Of a DNA stretch of 34,849 nucleotides, positions 6,705-14,013 are shown piece by piece. Location of the stretch: the IMG/VR virus record IMGVR_UViG_3300017773_000055, positions 1 to 34,849 of that record. One strand, 5' to 3'. The notes beneath the pieces were generated by a model that worked only from the letters and a program-made list of their open reading frames with translations, had not been told where the DNA came from and searched no databases. How positions within the stretch are numbered: the stretch's first letter is position 1; the number at the start of each line of letters is the position of its first letter. The DNA is from a virus. The position numbers were made by a program, and so were the translations under genes.

Positions 6705-7352
6705 ATGGATATTGAAACAATTAAATTATCGGATCTAAAAGAACACCCAAGAAATTATAAAACACACCCCGAGGATCAATTACAACACATTATTAGTTCA
6801 ATAGAAGAACATGGTTTTTATAGAAATATTGTTATTGCTAAAGACAATACGATATTAGCAGGACACGGGGTATTTCAAGCGTGTCAATTAATGAATAAAG
6901 AAGAAGTGCCTGTGATTAGATTAAATATAGATCATGACAGCACACAAGCATTAAAGGTTTTAACTTCCGATAATGAAATTCAAAACCTAGCAAAAGTAGA
7001 TGATAGAGAGTTGAGCGAAATATTAAAGGATATTTTAGATGAGGATTTAGATTTAACAGGTACAGGATTTGACCAAGAGCAATTATCAGCTTTGATCTAC
7101 ACAACAAGGCCCTCAACTGAAGTTGCTGATATTGATGAAGCAAAAGAATGGGTTGGAATGGTAGATTTTGAGCCAACAGGTAAGGATATTAAAGTAATAA
7201 TTCAATTTGATAACGAAGAAGATAAACAAGAAATGCTTAACAGAATTGGTGCAACACATATCAATAAACAAATCGGGAATATATCTACTATTTGGTATCC
7301 CGAAAGAAAGCAAGAGGATCTAAAGAGTATAAGTTTTATTGCTGATGAGTAA
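6705..7352 (+). CDS. ParB-like N-terminal domain protein
   Basis: 215 residues. Residues 4-90 match the ParB/sulfiredoxin fold: IKLSDLKEHPRNYKTHPE, HIISSIEEHGFYRNIVIA, then the ILAGHGVFQA box (51-60) and EVPVIRL. Residues 165-215 form a second alpha/beta part (KVIIQFDNEEDKQEMLNRIG). Phage versions often accompany DNA methylases or base-modifying enzymes and may bind DNA or hydrolyse NTP. The next gene, overlapping by eight bases, is a TET/JBP-associated-type glycosyltransferase, which supports a joint role in DNA modification. It is not likely to be a partition protein: there is no ParA and no HTH domain. Confidence 0.8.
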   Translation: MDIETIKLSDLKEHPRNYKTHPEDQLQHIISSIEEHGFYRNIVIAKDNTILAGHGVFQACQLMNKEEVPVIRLNIDHDSTQALKVLTSDNEIQNLAKVDDRELSEILKDILDEDLDLTGTGFDQEQLSALIYTTRPSTEVADIDEAKEWVGMVDFEPTGKDIKVIIQFDNEEDKQEMLNRIGATHINKQIGNISTIWYPERKQEDLKSISFIADE

Positions 7353-8223
7353 GTATCCTGTTTTTATAATTTCAAAAGGTAGACATGATGTTTGTAAGAC
7401 AGCTATTCATTTTTTACAGCATGATGTAGATTTTAAACTTGTTATTGAGCCACAGGAATTTGAATTATATAAAGAACATTTTGACGAAAATATATTAATA
7501 CAAACGCCATTTAAAAACTTAGGTCTTGGATCAATACCTGTAAGAAACTTTGTTTGGGAATATTCAAAAAAATTAGGACACAAAAGACATTGGGTGTTTG
7601 ATGACAATATAAGAAATACAAGGTACTTTTGGAATGGAAGAAGAACTCAAATAGATCCAAATTTAGCAATATCAGAGATAGAGAAATTTGTTGATCGATA
7701 CGAGAATATAGCCATAGCAGGAATGAATTACAGTTTCTTTGTAAATAAAAGTACTACAAAAAAACCTTTTTCTTTAAACAACAGAGTATTTAGTAATTTA
7801 TTAATTGATAATGACTTAGATGTAAGGTGGAGAGGTCGATACAACGAAGATACAGATTTATGCTTACAGGTATTATCAAAGGGATTGTGTACAGTTTTAT
7901 TTAATACTTTTCTTATTGATAAACAACAAACAATGAGTATGAAAGGTGGTAACGCTGATGAACTTTATAAAGGTGATGGACGGCTAGATATGGCTAGAGA
8001 TTTAGAACGAGTGTGGCCTTATGTTGTTAGAACAACTAGAAAATTTAATAGACCACAACACGAGATAATAAGGAAAAGTCAGCAATTTGACCAACAGTTG
8101 ATCCGAAGAAAAGATATTGATTGGGATAATATAGAGAAAGAAAAGACGGAATTAAAAATAAAGCAACACGATGAAATTAAAAATGAATACTTAAAGAGAG
8201 CAGTTGATAAGTATAATGAGTGA
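7345..8223 (+). CDS. TET/JBP-associated-type glycosyltransferase (TAGT-like)
   Basis: 292 residues. GT-A-like fold: PVFIISKGRHD at the start, LVIEPQEFELY (33-42), GLGSIPVRNFVWEYSKKLG, then VFDDNIR with the Asp86-Asp87 metal motif, and NEDTDLCLQVL (Glu168-Asp169) as the acceptor-side acidic pair. This order is that of the TAGT family described in phages that sugar-modify hydroxylated bases. Residues 225-292 are a charged helical tail. The ParB-like gene lies just upstream, a known association. No TET/JBP dioxygenase, thymidylate-synthase-like enzyme or DNA methylase was recognised in the window, so the acceptor is unclear. ATG 7345 chosen; TTG 7339 is possible. Confidence 0.65.
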   Translation: MSKYPVFIISKGRHDVCKTAIHFLQHDVDFKLVIEPQEFELYKEHFDENILIQTPFKNLGLGSIPVRNFVWEYSKKLGHKRHWVFDDNIRNTRYFWNGRRTQIDPNLAISEIEKFVDRYENIAIAGMNYSFFVNKSTTKKPFSLNNRVFSNLLIDNDLDVRWRGRYNEDTDLCLQVLSKGLCTVLFNTFLIDKQQTMSMKGGNADELYKGDGRLDMARDLERVWPYVVRTTRKFNRPQHEIIRKSQQFDQQLIRRKDIDWDNIEKEKTELKIKQHDEIKNEYLKRAVDKYNE

Positions 8224-8719
8224 AAAAGAAGTAGAGTTTTGGAGAGATGATGAGACTTATTCTGATTATAAAAGAAGAAAAAATGCAGGTATGCAAGGTA
8301 TGGGACAAAAAACTGTGAAGAATAGAGATGATTGGACACCTGCTCAAAAAAGAGGTTTGAATAATAAGAACAAAGGTAGAAGAAAACAGAACGAAGCTAG
8401 GAAAAAACTAGGAATACCCGATACTCGCTTTAGATCACAAATGGGACATGAAGAAAATTGGCGTGGTCAAGTTAAAGTTGAAGTTAAAGCAGGTAAACAA
8501 GTACAAACATTATGGAAAAGGTTTTTAGAAGCCAAATTACAATCTGAAAAAAATAATGTCATTGGGGATATAAGGCCATTTGTTTTTGTTGCTATGCCCG
8601 ACGGAACGACCAATGGTTTGGTGTGTTTTGAATTGGATAAATTGCAAGATATTGTCTATTCTTTTGTTGAAACTTGGGAAAATGATCCAAACTCTAACCT
8701 AATAATCCATAAAGATTGA
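8216..8719 (+). CDS. Probable PD-(D/E)XK nuclease-like protein
   Basis: 167 residues. A basic first half (KNKGRRKQNEARKKLG, about 48-63) precedes a core with VEVKAGKQV (the E-x-K pair), a helix with FLEAKLQSE, and a strand PFVFVAMPD. This arrangement resembles Holliday-resolvase-like or VRR-NUC-type enzymes. Probable role is DNA processing in recombination or replication. ATG 8216 overlaps the stop of the glycosyltransferase; an in-frame TTG at 8204 is less likely. Assignment rests on motif order only. Confidence 0.5.
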   Translation: MSEKEVEFWRDDETYSDYKRRKNAGMQGMGQKTVKNRDDWTPAQKRGLNNKNKGRRKQNEARKKLGIPDTRFRSQMGHEENWRGQVKVEVKAGKQVQTLWKRFLEAKLQSEKNNVIGDIRPFVFVAMPDGTTNGLVCFELDKLQDIVYSFVETWENDPNSNLIIHKD

Positions 8720-8751
8720 CCTTTTTCATATAAGAAAATATTAAACTAAAT

Positions 8752-8787
8752 TTGACAATTTAATCTAAGATTAATAATATAGTATAT
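8752..8787 (+). promoter_or_regulatory. Promoter copy 2 with operator in spacer
   Basis: TTGACA (8752-8757), 17-base spacer, TAATAT (8775-8780), seven bases to ATG 8788. Spacer contains TTAATCT-A-AGATTAA (8760-8774), identical to copy 1 at the same offset. Confidence 0.8.
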
Positions 8788-9177
8788 ATGAAAAACACAA
8801 ATATAACTAAAAAACAACCTGAACTAATAATTGATGATCTACTTATTAAATTATCTTTTACACATGTATCTGAAGAAAAAGTAACACATTTTATTAATGA
8901 TAACTTTGATTTTTCAGATCTTGAAGATTTAGAGGTTTATGTAAATGATCAATGGGGATATAAAACACTAACATATAAAGTTGATAGAGATTATCGTTTA
9001 AATCTATACACAATCACAGCTACCACACATTTCAGCACAAAATATTCTAGAGATCACAAAAAGGTTTTCATCTACAATCCCGATTTAAAACTAAGAACTG
9101 AAAAGGATACATCTACTCATCTTGATTGGAAAATTATTGCACATGAAAAATTTATGAAAGAAAAAGGATATTTATAA
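8788..9177 (+). CDS. Hypothetical protein (129 aa), leaderless
   Basis: No family recognised. N-terminus MKNTNI, then an acidic helical segment (THFINDNFDFSDLEDLEVYV) and a beta-rich middle (YKVDRDYRLNLYTITATTHF). No Shine-Dalgarno; a strong promoter ends seven bases before the ATG. Shares promoter and first codons with the genes at 3872 and 14020, so is probably controlled by the same repressor. Confidence 0.7.
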   Translation: MKNTNITKKQPELIIDDLLIKLSFTHVSEEKVTHFINDNFDFSDLEDLEVYVNDQWGYKTLTYKVDRDYRLNLYTITATTHFSTKYSRDHKKVFIYNPDLKLRTEKDTSTHLDWKIIAHEKFMKEKGYL

Positions 9178-9281
9178 TGGCTAAATATAACAAAGATCAA
9201 TTAAAAAGACTTAAGGAACTACAAACTGCTGATAAAAAAGCAGAGGAAATATTAAATAAAATATATAAGGGGGTGAAGTAA
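9177..9281 (+). CDS. Small basic helical protein (34 aa)
   Basis: ATG overlaps the previous stop by one base. Lys-rich helix (QLKRLKELQTADKKAEEILNK) of 34 residues. The last codons contain the ribosome-binding site of the next gene, so translation is probably coupled. Function unknown. Confidence 0.5.
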   Translation: MAKYNKDQLKRLKELQTADKKAEEILNKIYKGVK

Positions 9282-9283
9282 AA

Positions 9284-9769
9284 ATGGGAGAACGAGCAAA
9301 TATTGTTTTTGTTGATCGAAATACAAAAGACATAAGCCCGATAATCTATGTTCAAAATTTAGGTATGGCTAAAGATGTAACTAGATTACTTGGAAGAACT
9401 AAAACTCAAATGAGTGATAGAGCAGAAGTTGATTTGATCTGTGCAAGGTTTGTACAGCAAGTTACTAATGAAATAAGCTCATTTGGAGAAGATGTATTGA
9501 GTATAAGATTAACTAATGCTGATATACAAACAATGCCGAAAAGAGATAAGGCTTTTGGTGCTGAAAGAATATTTAATAATAGTATAAATGAAATTATTGA
9601 TCGATATTCTGATGAGGATCATGGTTTGTATATTGTTGATGTATCAACTCAACCAACTGAAAAGAATATAAATATAACTAAAAATTCAGCAGATTGGAAA
9701 ATTGAAAACATAACAACAAACAAAAAAGTAACTGATCTAAGTTTATATGGATCAACAGTAGAGTACTAA
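9284..9769 (+). CDS. Conserved phage hypothetical (MGxRAN-type, 161 aa)
   Basis: The start MGERANIVFVD resembles a widespread phage family that begins MGxRANVV and is of unknown function. Middle: DRAEVDLICARFVQQVTNEI (helix) and DHGLYIVDVS (strand). AGGGGGTGA is well placed before ATG 9284. Last gene before a strong terminator. Confidence 0.65.
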   Translation: MGERANIVFVDRNTKDISPIIYVQNLGMAKDVTRLLGRTKTQMSDRAEVDLICARFVQQVTNEISSFGEDVLSIRLTNADIQTMPKRDKAFGAERIFNNSINEIIDRYSDEDHGLYIVDVSTQPTEKNINITKNSADWKIENITTNKKVTDLSLYGSTVEY

Positions 9770-9783
9770 CACCCAACGGGGAA

Positions 9784-9825
9784 AATAAAGGGGGATTATT
9801 GCTTATTATTAAATCCCCCTTTATT
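9784..9825 (+). terminator. Terminator with 14-bp perfect stem
   Basis: Left arm 9784-9797 and right arm 9812-9825 are perfect complements (core AAAGGGGGATT with AATCCCCCTTT) around a 14-base loop. It may act on both strands. The left arm also contains the phage's common AAAGGGGG ribosome-binding sequence, so it could be a degraded gene start. Confidence 0.8.
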
Positions 9826-9883
9826 AATTGAATATATTAAATCTGATATTAAAATATAATATCTAGGAAAAAAAGGAAAAGAA

Positions 9884-10075
9884 ATGAAAATAGAGCCTGT
9901 AAGTTTAGCTGAAATAGGAGAGATGACAGGATTAACTAGACAAAAACTAGCGTCTTTAAAATTTCATAATAAACTACCCGAAGCAGAGGTTACTTTAAAG
10001 TGTGGACCTTTGTGGGATAGATCAACAATTAAAGTTTATTGTGAAGAAAATAATATAGGACCTAACTTTAGTTAA
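9884..10075 (+). CDS. AlpA/excisionase-like HTH DNA-binding protein (63 aa)
   Basis: Winged-helix-like pattern: SLAEIGEMTGLTRQKLASLK (8-27), a short HNKLPEA turn, then GPLWDRSTIKVYCEE (41-55). The G-x-x-W-x-R box is typical of MerR-like small DNA binders of the AlpA/Xis type in phages and plasmids of Actinobacteria. It may regulate early genes or bind the origin; with no integrase in view, an excision role is unlikely. It is the only obvious small HTH regulator here and so a candidate for the operator repeats. An AGG-rich purine stretch precedes the ATG. Confidence 0.65.
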   Translation: MKIEPVSLAEIGEMTGLTRQKLASLKFHNKLPEAEVTLKCGPLWDRSTIKVYCEENNIGPNFS

Positions 10076-10099
10076 TTTGTCATAGTAAATTATTATAAT
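10072..10099 (+). promoter_or_regulatory. Promoter family 2, copy 1 (TTGTCATAGT spacer)
   Basis: TTAATT (10072-10077) and TATAAT (10094-10099) flank a spacer carrying TTGTCATAGT. The same arrangement occurs at 11814-11842. A regular AGGAG site follows before ATG 10125, so this transcript has a leader. Confidence 0.5.
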
Positions 10100-10124
10100 T
10101 TTATTCTAGTACATAGGAGAATAA

Positions 10125-10709
10125 ATGAAAAAGCGAGAGCAACAACAAAAGCTATCAAGAGCATGGCCTAAAAAATATGTAAAACAATTAAAAATGTCTT
10201 ATGGAAATATTGATTATGTTGAGCACACTCAAGTTACTCAAAAATTAATAGCATTTGTAGATGAATTACAAATAAATGTAGATCCTAAAGGTTATATTTA
10301 TGATGAAGTTGAGGATCAGCATGGTATCAGAAGAAAATTTTTAACAGGTGTTACTGTTCAAGTTAGTGGAATAATAGACGGTAAATTTAGAACTGTTTCT
10401 GAAGTTGGTATGTGTGATAAACCATTTTTTGTCGAGGGTGGTAAGAAAGTTTCTAACAACGGGGAACGAGCAAAGGAATGTATATCAGACGGAATTAAAA
10501 GATGTGGAATGCGTATAGGTATAGGATTAGAGCTTTGGGATACTGAAGTTTGGTTAAATGATTATTTGCAAGACAAACCTGCTACGGCTAAATCGAAACC
10601 TAAGACCACTAATAATAATGATCAATTAAAACAGAATAAAGAAAAACTAGACAAGATCATTAAAGAAACTAAAAAGGATATTGATAAAGAAATAACTACT
10701 TCTAGTTGA
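10125..10709 (+). CDS. Rad52-like single-strand annealing protein
   Basis: 194 residues. DYVEHTQVTQKLIAFVDE (31-47) and GVTVQVSGIIDGKFRTVSEVG form the beta-rich core; GERAKECISDGIKRCGMRIGIGLELW (113-138) matches the Rad52/Sak signature, in which a small-residue helix and K-R precede an IGIG turn. Residues 145-194 are a disordered, Lys-rich tail. The protein should anneal complementary ssDNA in phage recombination and replication. It precedes a replication initiator-like gene. TAGGAG is placed well before the ATG. Confidence 0.75.
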   Translation: MKKREQQQKLSRAWPKKYVKQLKMSYGNIDYVEHTQVTQKLIAFVDELQINVDPKGYIYDEVEDQHGIRRKFLTGVTVQVSGIIDGKFRTVSEVGMCDKPFFVEGGKKVSNNGERAKECISDGIKRCGMRIGIGLELWDTEVWLNDYLQDKPATAKSKPKTTNNNDQLKQNKEKLDKIIKETKKDIDKEITTSS

Positions 10710-10739
10710 TATTATAATTTAATTTTAATTGGAGGAAGT

Positions 10740-11459
10740 ATGGAAATACAACAACAAATCTATTTCTCAATAATCCCCGAGTGGTTAACTGAGAGCAAAA
10801 TATCCGATAATGCCTTTAGAGTTTATTCAACTTTATGTAGATATGCTGATAAACATAGTGGCGAGTGTTATCCGAGTATTAAGTCTATTGGGCAAAGGTG
10901 TCATAAGAGCCCAAGCACAGTTAAAAGAGCCTTAAAAGAGTTAGAGGATCATGGGGCAATTAAAGTAGAGAGTAGATATATAGACAATTCTCAAACAAGC
11001 AACCTTTATACTGTCATATTTGATCTCGGTATGGGTGTCAAATCTGATATGGGGGTTGGTTCAAATGTGGACCACAAACTAAAGTCATCTAACCAAAGTC
11101 ATATAATACCTGTTGATAAATCTGATAGAAAAGGATTGTTTAAAGCCCTAGCTAATAGTCTTGGTTATGAGCCAAAAACGAAACAAGAAATTTCAGCTTT
11201 TAATAAGGTTATTAAGGATATATCAGAGGCAGGAGGAACAGCAGAGCAAATAGAACAGCGAGTAGAAGTATATAAAAACAAATGGAAAGGGATCACATTA
11301 ACACCATTCGCCTTAGCTAAACATTGGTCAAAACTTGGTCAAATGTATGATGAAAATAAACCTGCTGAGAAATATGATTGCGAGAAAAAAGGACACAAAT
11401 GGATCGATCTTGATGTAATTTTCTATTGTCAAATGTGTAAAAAAGAAAAAAATAAGTAA
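10740..11459 (+). CDS. Winged-helix replication initiator-like protein
   Basis: 239 residues. Residues 15-85 form a helix-turn-helix domain (NAFRVYSTLCRYAD, CYPSIKSIGQRCHKSPSTVKRALKELEDHGAI) of the HTH_36 kind found in phage O-like and plasmid initiators. Residues 130-205 are helical (LGYEPKTKQEISAFNKVIKDI, TPFALAKHWSKL), like the linker that recruits the helicase loader. The end holds a zinc-ribbon-like C-x5-H ... CQMC (about 217-234). TTGGAGGAAG precedes the ATG. The candidate origin lies about 2.3 kb downstream. Confidence 0.7.
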   Translation: MEIQQQIYFSIIPEWLTESKISDNAFRVYSTLCRYADKHSGECYPSIKSIGQRCHKSPSTVKRALKELEDHGAIKVESRYIDNSQTSNLYTVIFDLGMGVKSDMGVGSNVDHKLKSSNQSHIIPVDKSDRKGLFKALANSLGYEPKTKQEISAFNKVIKDISEAGGTAEQIEQRVEVYKNKWKGITLTPFALAKHWSKLGQMYDENKPAEKYDCEKKGHKWIDLDVIFYCQMCKKEKNK

Positions 11460-11462
11460 ACT

Positions 11463-11798
11463 ATGAGTATGAATGTAAACCCAAATAAAATAGAAGATAA
11501 TTTTAACTTCGGCTTTCAAACTGTTTTTTATTATTTAGAGCAAGCTGATGATCTATTTTATTTAATAGACGGATTTGAGCCATTAGAAGAAAATGGAGCC
11601 TATGAGGGTGGTTTATTAATGAGAGCATTAGGCTCTGTATTGGCTATTAATTTATCTAAAGAAACTAACGATTTTGTAATTTCTATTATTGACTCAGAGG
11701 GAAGTTTACAACTTGTAATGCTACCAACAGGCGAGGATCTGTTGATGTTTTTATTAGGATTACGAAGAGAATTAGTTGATAGTAAATATTTTTTATAA
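11463..11798 (+). CDS. Hypothetical acidic protein (111 aa)
   Basis: No family recognised. Aromatic, acidic N-terminal part (FQTVFYYLEQADDLFYLIDG) and a beta/alpha end with LPTGEDLLMFLLGLRREL. Start ATG 11463 lies four bases after the previous stop without a clear ribosome-binding site; ATG 11469 is an alternative. Confidence 0.6.
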   Translation: MSMNVNPNKIEDNFNFGFQTVFYYLEQADDLFYLIDGFEPLEENGAYEGGLLMRALGSVLAINLSKETNDFVISIIDSEGSLQLVMLPTGEDLLMFLLGLRRELVDSKYFL

Positions 11799-11813
11799 TA
11801 TGGCCGAGTTTTA

Positions 11814-11842
11814 TTAATTTTGTCATAGTCAATATTTATAAT
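11814..11842 (+). promoter_or_regulatory. Promoter family 2, copy 2 (TTGTCATAGT spacer)
   Basis: TTAATT (11814-11819), 17-base spacer with TTGTCATAGT, TATAAT (11837-11842). It nearly repeats the sequence at 10072 and is followed by AAAGGGGGAATA before ATG 11876. Confidence 0.5.
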
Positions 11843-11875
11843 TTAATTAACAAATAAAATTCCAAAGGGGGAATA

Positions 11876-12202
11876 ATGCCTAAACAATTTGATAAAGAAT
11901 GGTTATTAAATAAAAATAAAAAAAGTATCTTTAATTATGGATATAGTTATCCCGAAGCCGAAAAGGTAAATGAAGATATTATAAATATAGTAAAACAAGA
12001 AATACAACACCTTAAGGAAAGAAAAACTAGATTTGTTGTAATGTCTAAGAATATTTTTAATAAAAAGTCTGATGATGTATTTGAGCTAGTTTTAAATAAG
12101 GAAATAGATAGGTGGAATAACCTTTTAATTGTTTTAGAAACACAAGGAAACGAAATCAAAATGTCTGAAATGTTAGAAGATGAGGCTAGGTTTAACTGCT
12201 AA
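11876..12202 (+). CDS. Hypothetical helical protein (108 aa)
   Basis: Mostly helical and charged (EKVNEDIINIVKQEIQHLKER; ELVLNKEIDRWNNLLIVL). Preceded by AAAGGGGGAATA, the phage's recurrent middle-gene site, and by its own promoter. It leads a chain of overlapping genes. No family recognised. Confidence 0.6.
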   Translation: MPKQFDKEWLLNKNKKSIFNYGYSYPEAEKVNEDIINIVKQEIQHLKERKTRFVVMSKNIFNKKSDDVFELVLNKEIDRWNNLLIVLETQGNEIKMSEMLEDEARFNC

Positions 12203-12528
12203 TGGTAGATTTTAAAGATAAAGATTTATTAAAATCAATGTTCTCTAAAACATTTTTAAAAGAAAAATTTGTCGATCAAACAAGTGAAAATTCCTATATA
12301 GCCACAGAGAATATATTGTGTTGGGATATTGAAACAGCAGAAAGTTTTGATGATCAACACACAAGAGCCTTTGCAGTTTTTAACGAGGGTGTTCCTATGT
12401 ATTGTGTAGAAACTTATCCTTTAATAGACGGCAAATTGATCATGACTAAAGAGCCAAGCAATCGAGTTATGATCCCACAAGGAATATTAATACAAATGTT
12501 AGATAAAGGATTTGAGGTTGTTAAATGA
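12202..12528 (+). CDS. Hypothetical protein (108 aa)
   Basis: ATG overlaps the previous stop. Contains CWDIETAESFDDQHTRAFAVF (about 41-61), faintly reminiscent of a DnaQ-type exonuclease first motif (DIET), but the rest of that fold is missing, so I do not call an exonuclease. Otherwise unrecognised. Ends with a four-base overlap with the next gene. Confidence 0.6.
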   Translation: MVDFKDKDLLKSMFSKTFLKEKFVDQTSENSYIATENILCWDIETAESFDDQHTRAFAVFNEGVPMYCVETYPLIDGKLIMTKEPSNRVMIPQGILIQMLDKGFEVVK

Positions 12529-12791
12529 GTGATAATGATAATGTAATTTTTATTGAGAATGATAAGACAAAACACATGGGTTGGGCAAACTATGAAACTT
12601 GGAATGTAGCTTTATGGATACAGAACACAGAGGAAATTTATAAACTTGCTAAACAGTTTGATAATTATAAAGACTTTATAAATTTAGGAATTAAATACTT
12701 AAACCTTAGTAAAACAGGAGATGATGTTAGCTTTACTAATAAATTACTTAATATAGAGGAATTAGATAATATGATTAAGGAATTATCATAA
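12525..12791 (+). CDS. Conserved phage protein, NYETWNVALWI family (88 aa)
   Basis: MGWANYETWNVALWIQNTEEIYKLA (residues 18-42) is a signature I recognise from many phage proteins of unknown function (DUF7249-like). The end, with DDVSFTNKLLNIEELDNMI, also matches that family's layout. Its role is unknown; it occurs among early genes in diverse phages. Confidence 0.7.
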   Translation: MSDNDNVIFIENDKTKHMGWANYETWNVALWIQNTEEIYKLAKQFDNYKDFINLGIKYLNLSKTGDDVSFTNKLLNIEELDNMIKELS

Positions 12792-12955
12792 TGCCTTTTT
12801 TTAATGATAAGAGAAAACAATTACCTAAAAAATTAAGAATGCTTTTTGATAAGCAATATAAATTAGAGAGCGAATTGAATAAAATAAAATTAGAAATAGA
12901 AGAAATAAGAAAAGAATATGAAGATTTCTTTTTTCAAATGGATAATTTCACATGA
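12791..12955 (+). CDS. Small coiled-coil protein (54 aa)
   Basis: TAATG overlap with the previous gene and ATGA overlap with the next. After MPFFNDKRKQLPKKLR, residues 17-45 form a heptad-like helix (KLESELNKIKLEIEEIRKEY). Function unknown. Confidence 0.5.
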   Translation: MPFFNDKRKQLPKKLRMLFDKQYKLESELNKIKLEIEEIRKEYEDFFFQMDNFT

Positions 12956-13347
12956 AGAAAAAATCACATAGAGAAATAATTACAGAAATACTTTCTAGTG
13001 GCGAATGGGTTTGTGGTGTAGAAATATTTAAACAAACAGGTTGGTCTTTTAGAAATAGAATAAGCGAAATGAATGCTGAGTTTGAGGAACAAGGATCTGA
13101 AGTGAAATATTATCAAGGTAAAGATTGCAATATAGATCACACCTTTGAAAATAAACACAATGAAAATATATTTATGTGGAGAAAAAATCCTTTAAAAATG
13201 AGATCTGTAAATATATCAGAGATAAAAGCAGATCCAAATTTAAGTTTAGCACCAAAAGACCACAACTTAGATGAATGGAATAACCAATCCAAAGAGGAAA
13301 GACACAAAGCAATTAAAGAAATGATGTCGAAAGCAGGTTTAAAATGA
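12952..13347 (+). CDS. Putative winged-helix protein (131 aa)
   Basis: REIITEILSSGEWVCGVEIFKQTGWSFRNRISEM (7-40) has the pattern of a winged helix used in phage regulatory proteins (two helices, turn, recognition helix), followed by a beta wing (SEVKYY, ENIFMWRK). The remainder is basic and unrecognised. Could regulate the middle or late genes. Confidence 0.5.
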   Translation: MKKKSHREIITEILSSGEWVCGVEIFKQTGWSFRNRISEMNAEFEEQGSEVKYYQGKDCNIDHTFENKHNENIFMWRKNPLKMRSVNISEIKADPNLSLAPKDHNLDEWNNQSKEERHKAIKEMMSKAGLK

Positions 13348-13631
13348 GTGATGTAACACCCTATCAATACATAGATGAATTACAAAAACGCAAGGCTAAA
13401 AGAGTTGATCCCGAATTTAAGTTAATAGCAATTCCTTATGAGTTAAATATAGAGGTTGGATCTGAATACGATAAAGATAAAATAATACAGGTTGAAGAAA
13501 TATTTACTGAAATGCTTAAAAACTTTATTGAAGTTGTAAAAGAAGATTTTGACTTCCCTACTCACAAGTTAAAAGTAAAAACTATAATCAGAACAAAAGA
13601 TAATATCGTATCATTTAAATATTACGATTAA
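13344..13631 (+). CDS. Hypothetical protein (95 aa)
   Basis: ATGA overlap with the previous gene. Alpha/beta composition with EEIFTEMLKNFIEVVKEDF (helix) and HKLKVKTIIRTKDNIVSFKY (strands). No family recognised. Last gene of the replication operon. Confidence 0.6.
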   Translation: MSDVTPYQYIDELQKRKAKRVDPEFKLIAIPYELNIEVGSEYDKDKIIQVEEIFTEMLKNFIEVVKEDFDFPTHKLKVKTIIRTKDNIVSFKYYD

Positions 13632-13667
13632 TTTCAAATCACAAAAACCCCCTTTTGTGTACGAAGA

Positions 13668-13699
13668 AGTCTAGGACTAGCAATAGCTCTAGGCTTTTT
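13668..13699 (+). terminator. Intrinsic terminator after replication operon
   Basis: AGTCTAG (13668-13674) pairs with CTAGGCT (13689-13695), one G-U pair, around an inner AGC-AATA-GCT stem, followed by TTTTT. A weaker hairpin (CACAAAA with TTTTGTG, 13640-13659) lies just upstream. Confidence 0.65.
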
Positions 13700-13869
13700 C
13701 GTTTATTGATAGTATTATGTAATAGCCACTACTATTACTCATTGCTTATATACCATATATGGTATTACTCATAACTATTGCTAAAACTATTACTATTCGC
13801 TTATATACCACATGTTGTATAAGAGCAATAGTAATGACTATTACTATTACTCATTACTATTTAATGCTC
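13700..13869. other. Gene-free block with iterons and palindromes, candidate origin
   Basis: Part of the roughly 390-base gene-free stretch after the replication operon. It holds three copies of ATTACTCAT (13734, 13764, 13846), two of GCTTATATACCA (13744-13755, 13799-13810), a perfect 16-base palindrome ATACCATATATGGTAT (13750-13765), an 18-base near-palindrome (13804-13821), a 9-bp stem AATAGTAAT/ATTACTATT (13827-13848), and several ACTATTACT units. The density of repeats in AT-rich DNA next to replication genes fits an origin or a repressor-binding region. No CDS is visible. Confidence 0.45.
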
Positions 13870-13885
13870 AAGACATACATTTAAG
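13870..13885 (+). repeat. 16-mer AAGACATACATTTAAG, copy 2
   Basis: Identical to 3731-3746, but the flanks here do not form the terminator stem seen at copy 1. It lies 99 bases before promoter copy 3. Confidence 0.8.
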
Positions 13886-13984
13886 ACGAGGCTAATGATA
13901 GTAAAAAGCAGAGTTGATAGTTCATTAACAGACAACTTGAACAGTACATTAACTATTACATGATCATAAAAAATTACTAATGAA

Positions 13985-14013
13985 TTGACAAATAAATCTT
14001 AGATTAATAATAT
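13985..14013 (+). promoter_or_regulatory. Promoter copy 3 with operator in spacer
   Basis: TTGACA (13985-13990), 17-base spacer with AAATCT-T-AGATTAA (one mismatch to the other operators), TAATAT (14008-14013), six bases to ATG 14020. ACTAATGAATTGACA is shared with copy 1. Confidence 0.8.

Noticed and set aside
6705-7352. Plasmid-type ParB partition protein
   Set aside because: No ParA partner, no central HTH domain and no parS-like repeats nearby; phage ParB-like proteins next to modification enzymes are common.
8204-8719. Longer start (TTG 8204) for the nuclease-like gene
   Set aside because: ATG 8216 overlaps the upstream stop in the manner usual for this genome and follows a purine-rich AAAGAGAG.
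9884-10075. Evidence of lysogeny from the excisionase-like HTH
   Set aside because: No integrase, attachment-site repeat or clear immunity repressor is present; small HTH proteins of this kind also serve as regulators.
12202-12528. DnaQ-like exonuclease from a DIET motif
   Set aside because: Only the first motif resembles the family; the later acidic and His motifs are missing and the protein is too short.
13700-13869. CRISPR array
   Set aside because: Repeats are short, unevenly spaced and partly palindromic, with no constant repeat-spacer length and no cas genes.
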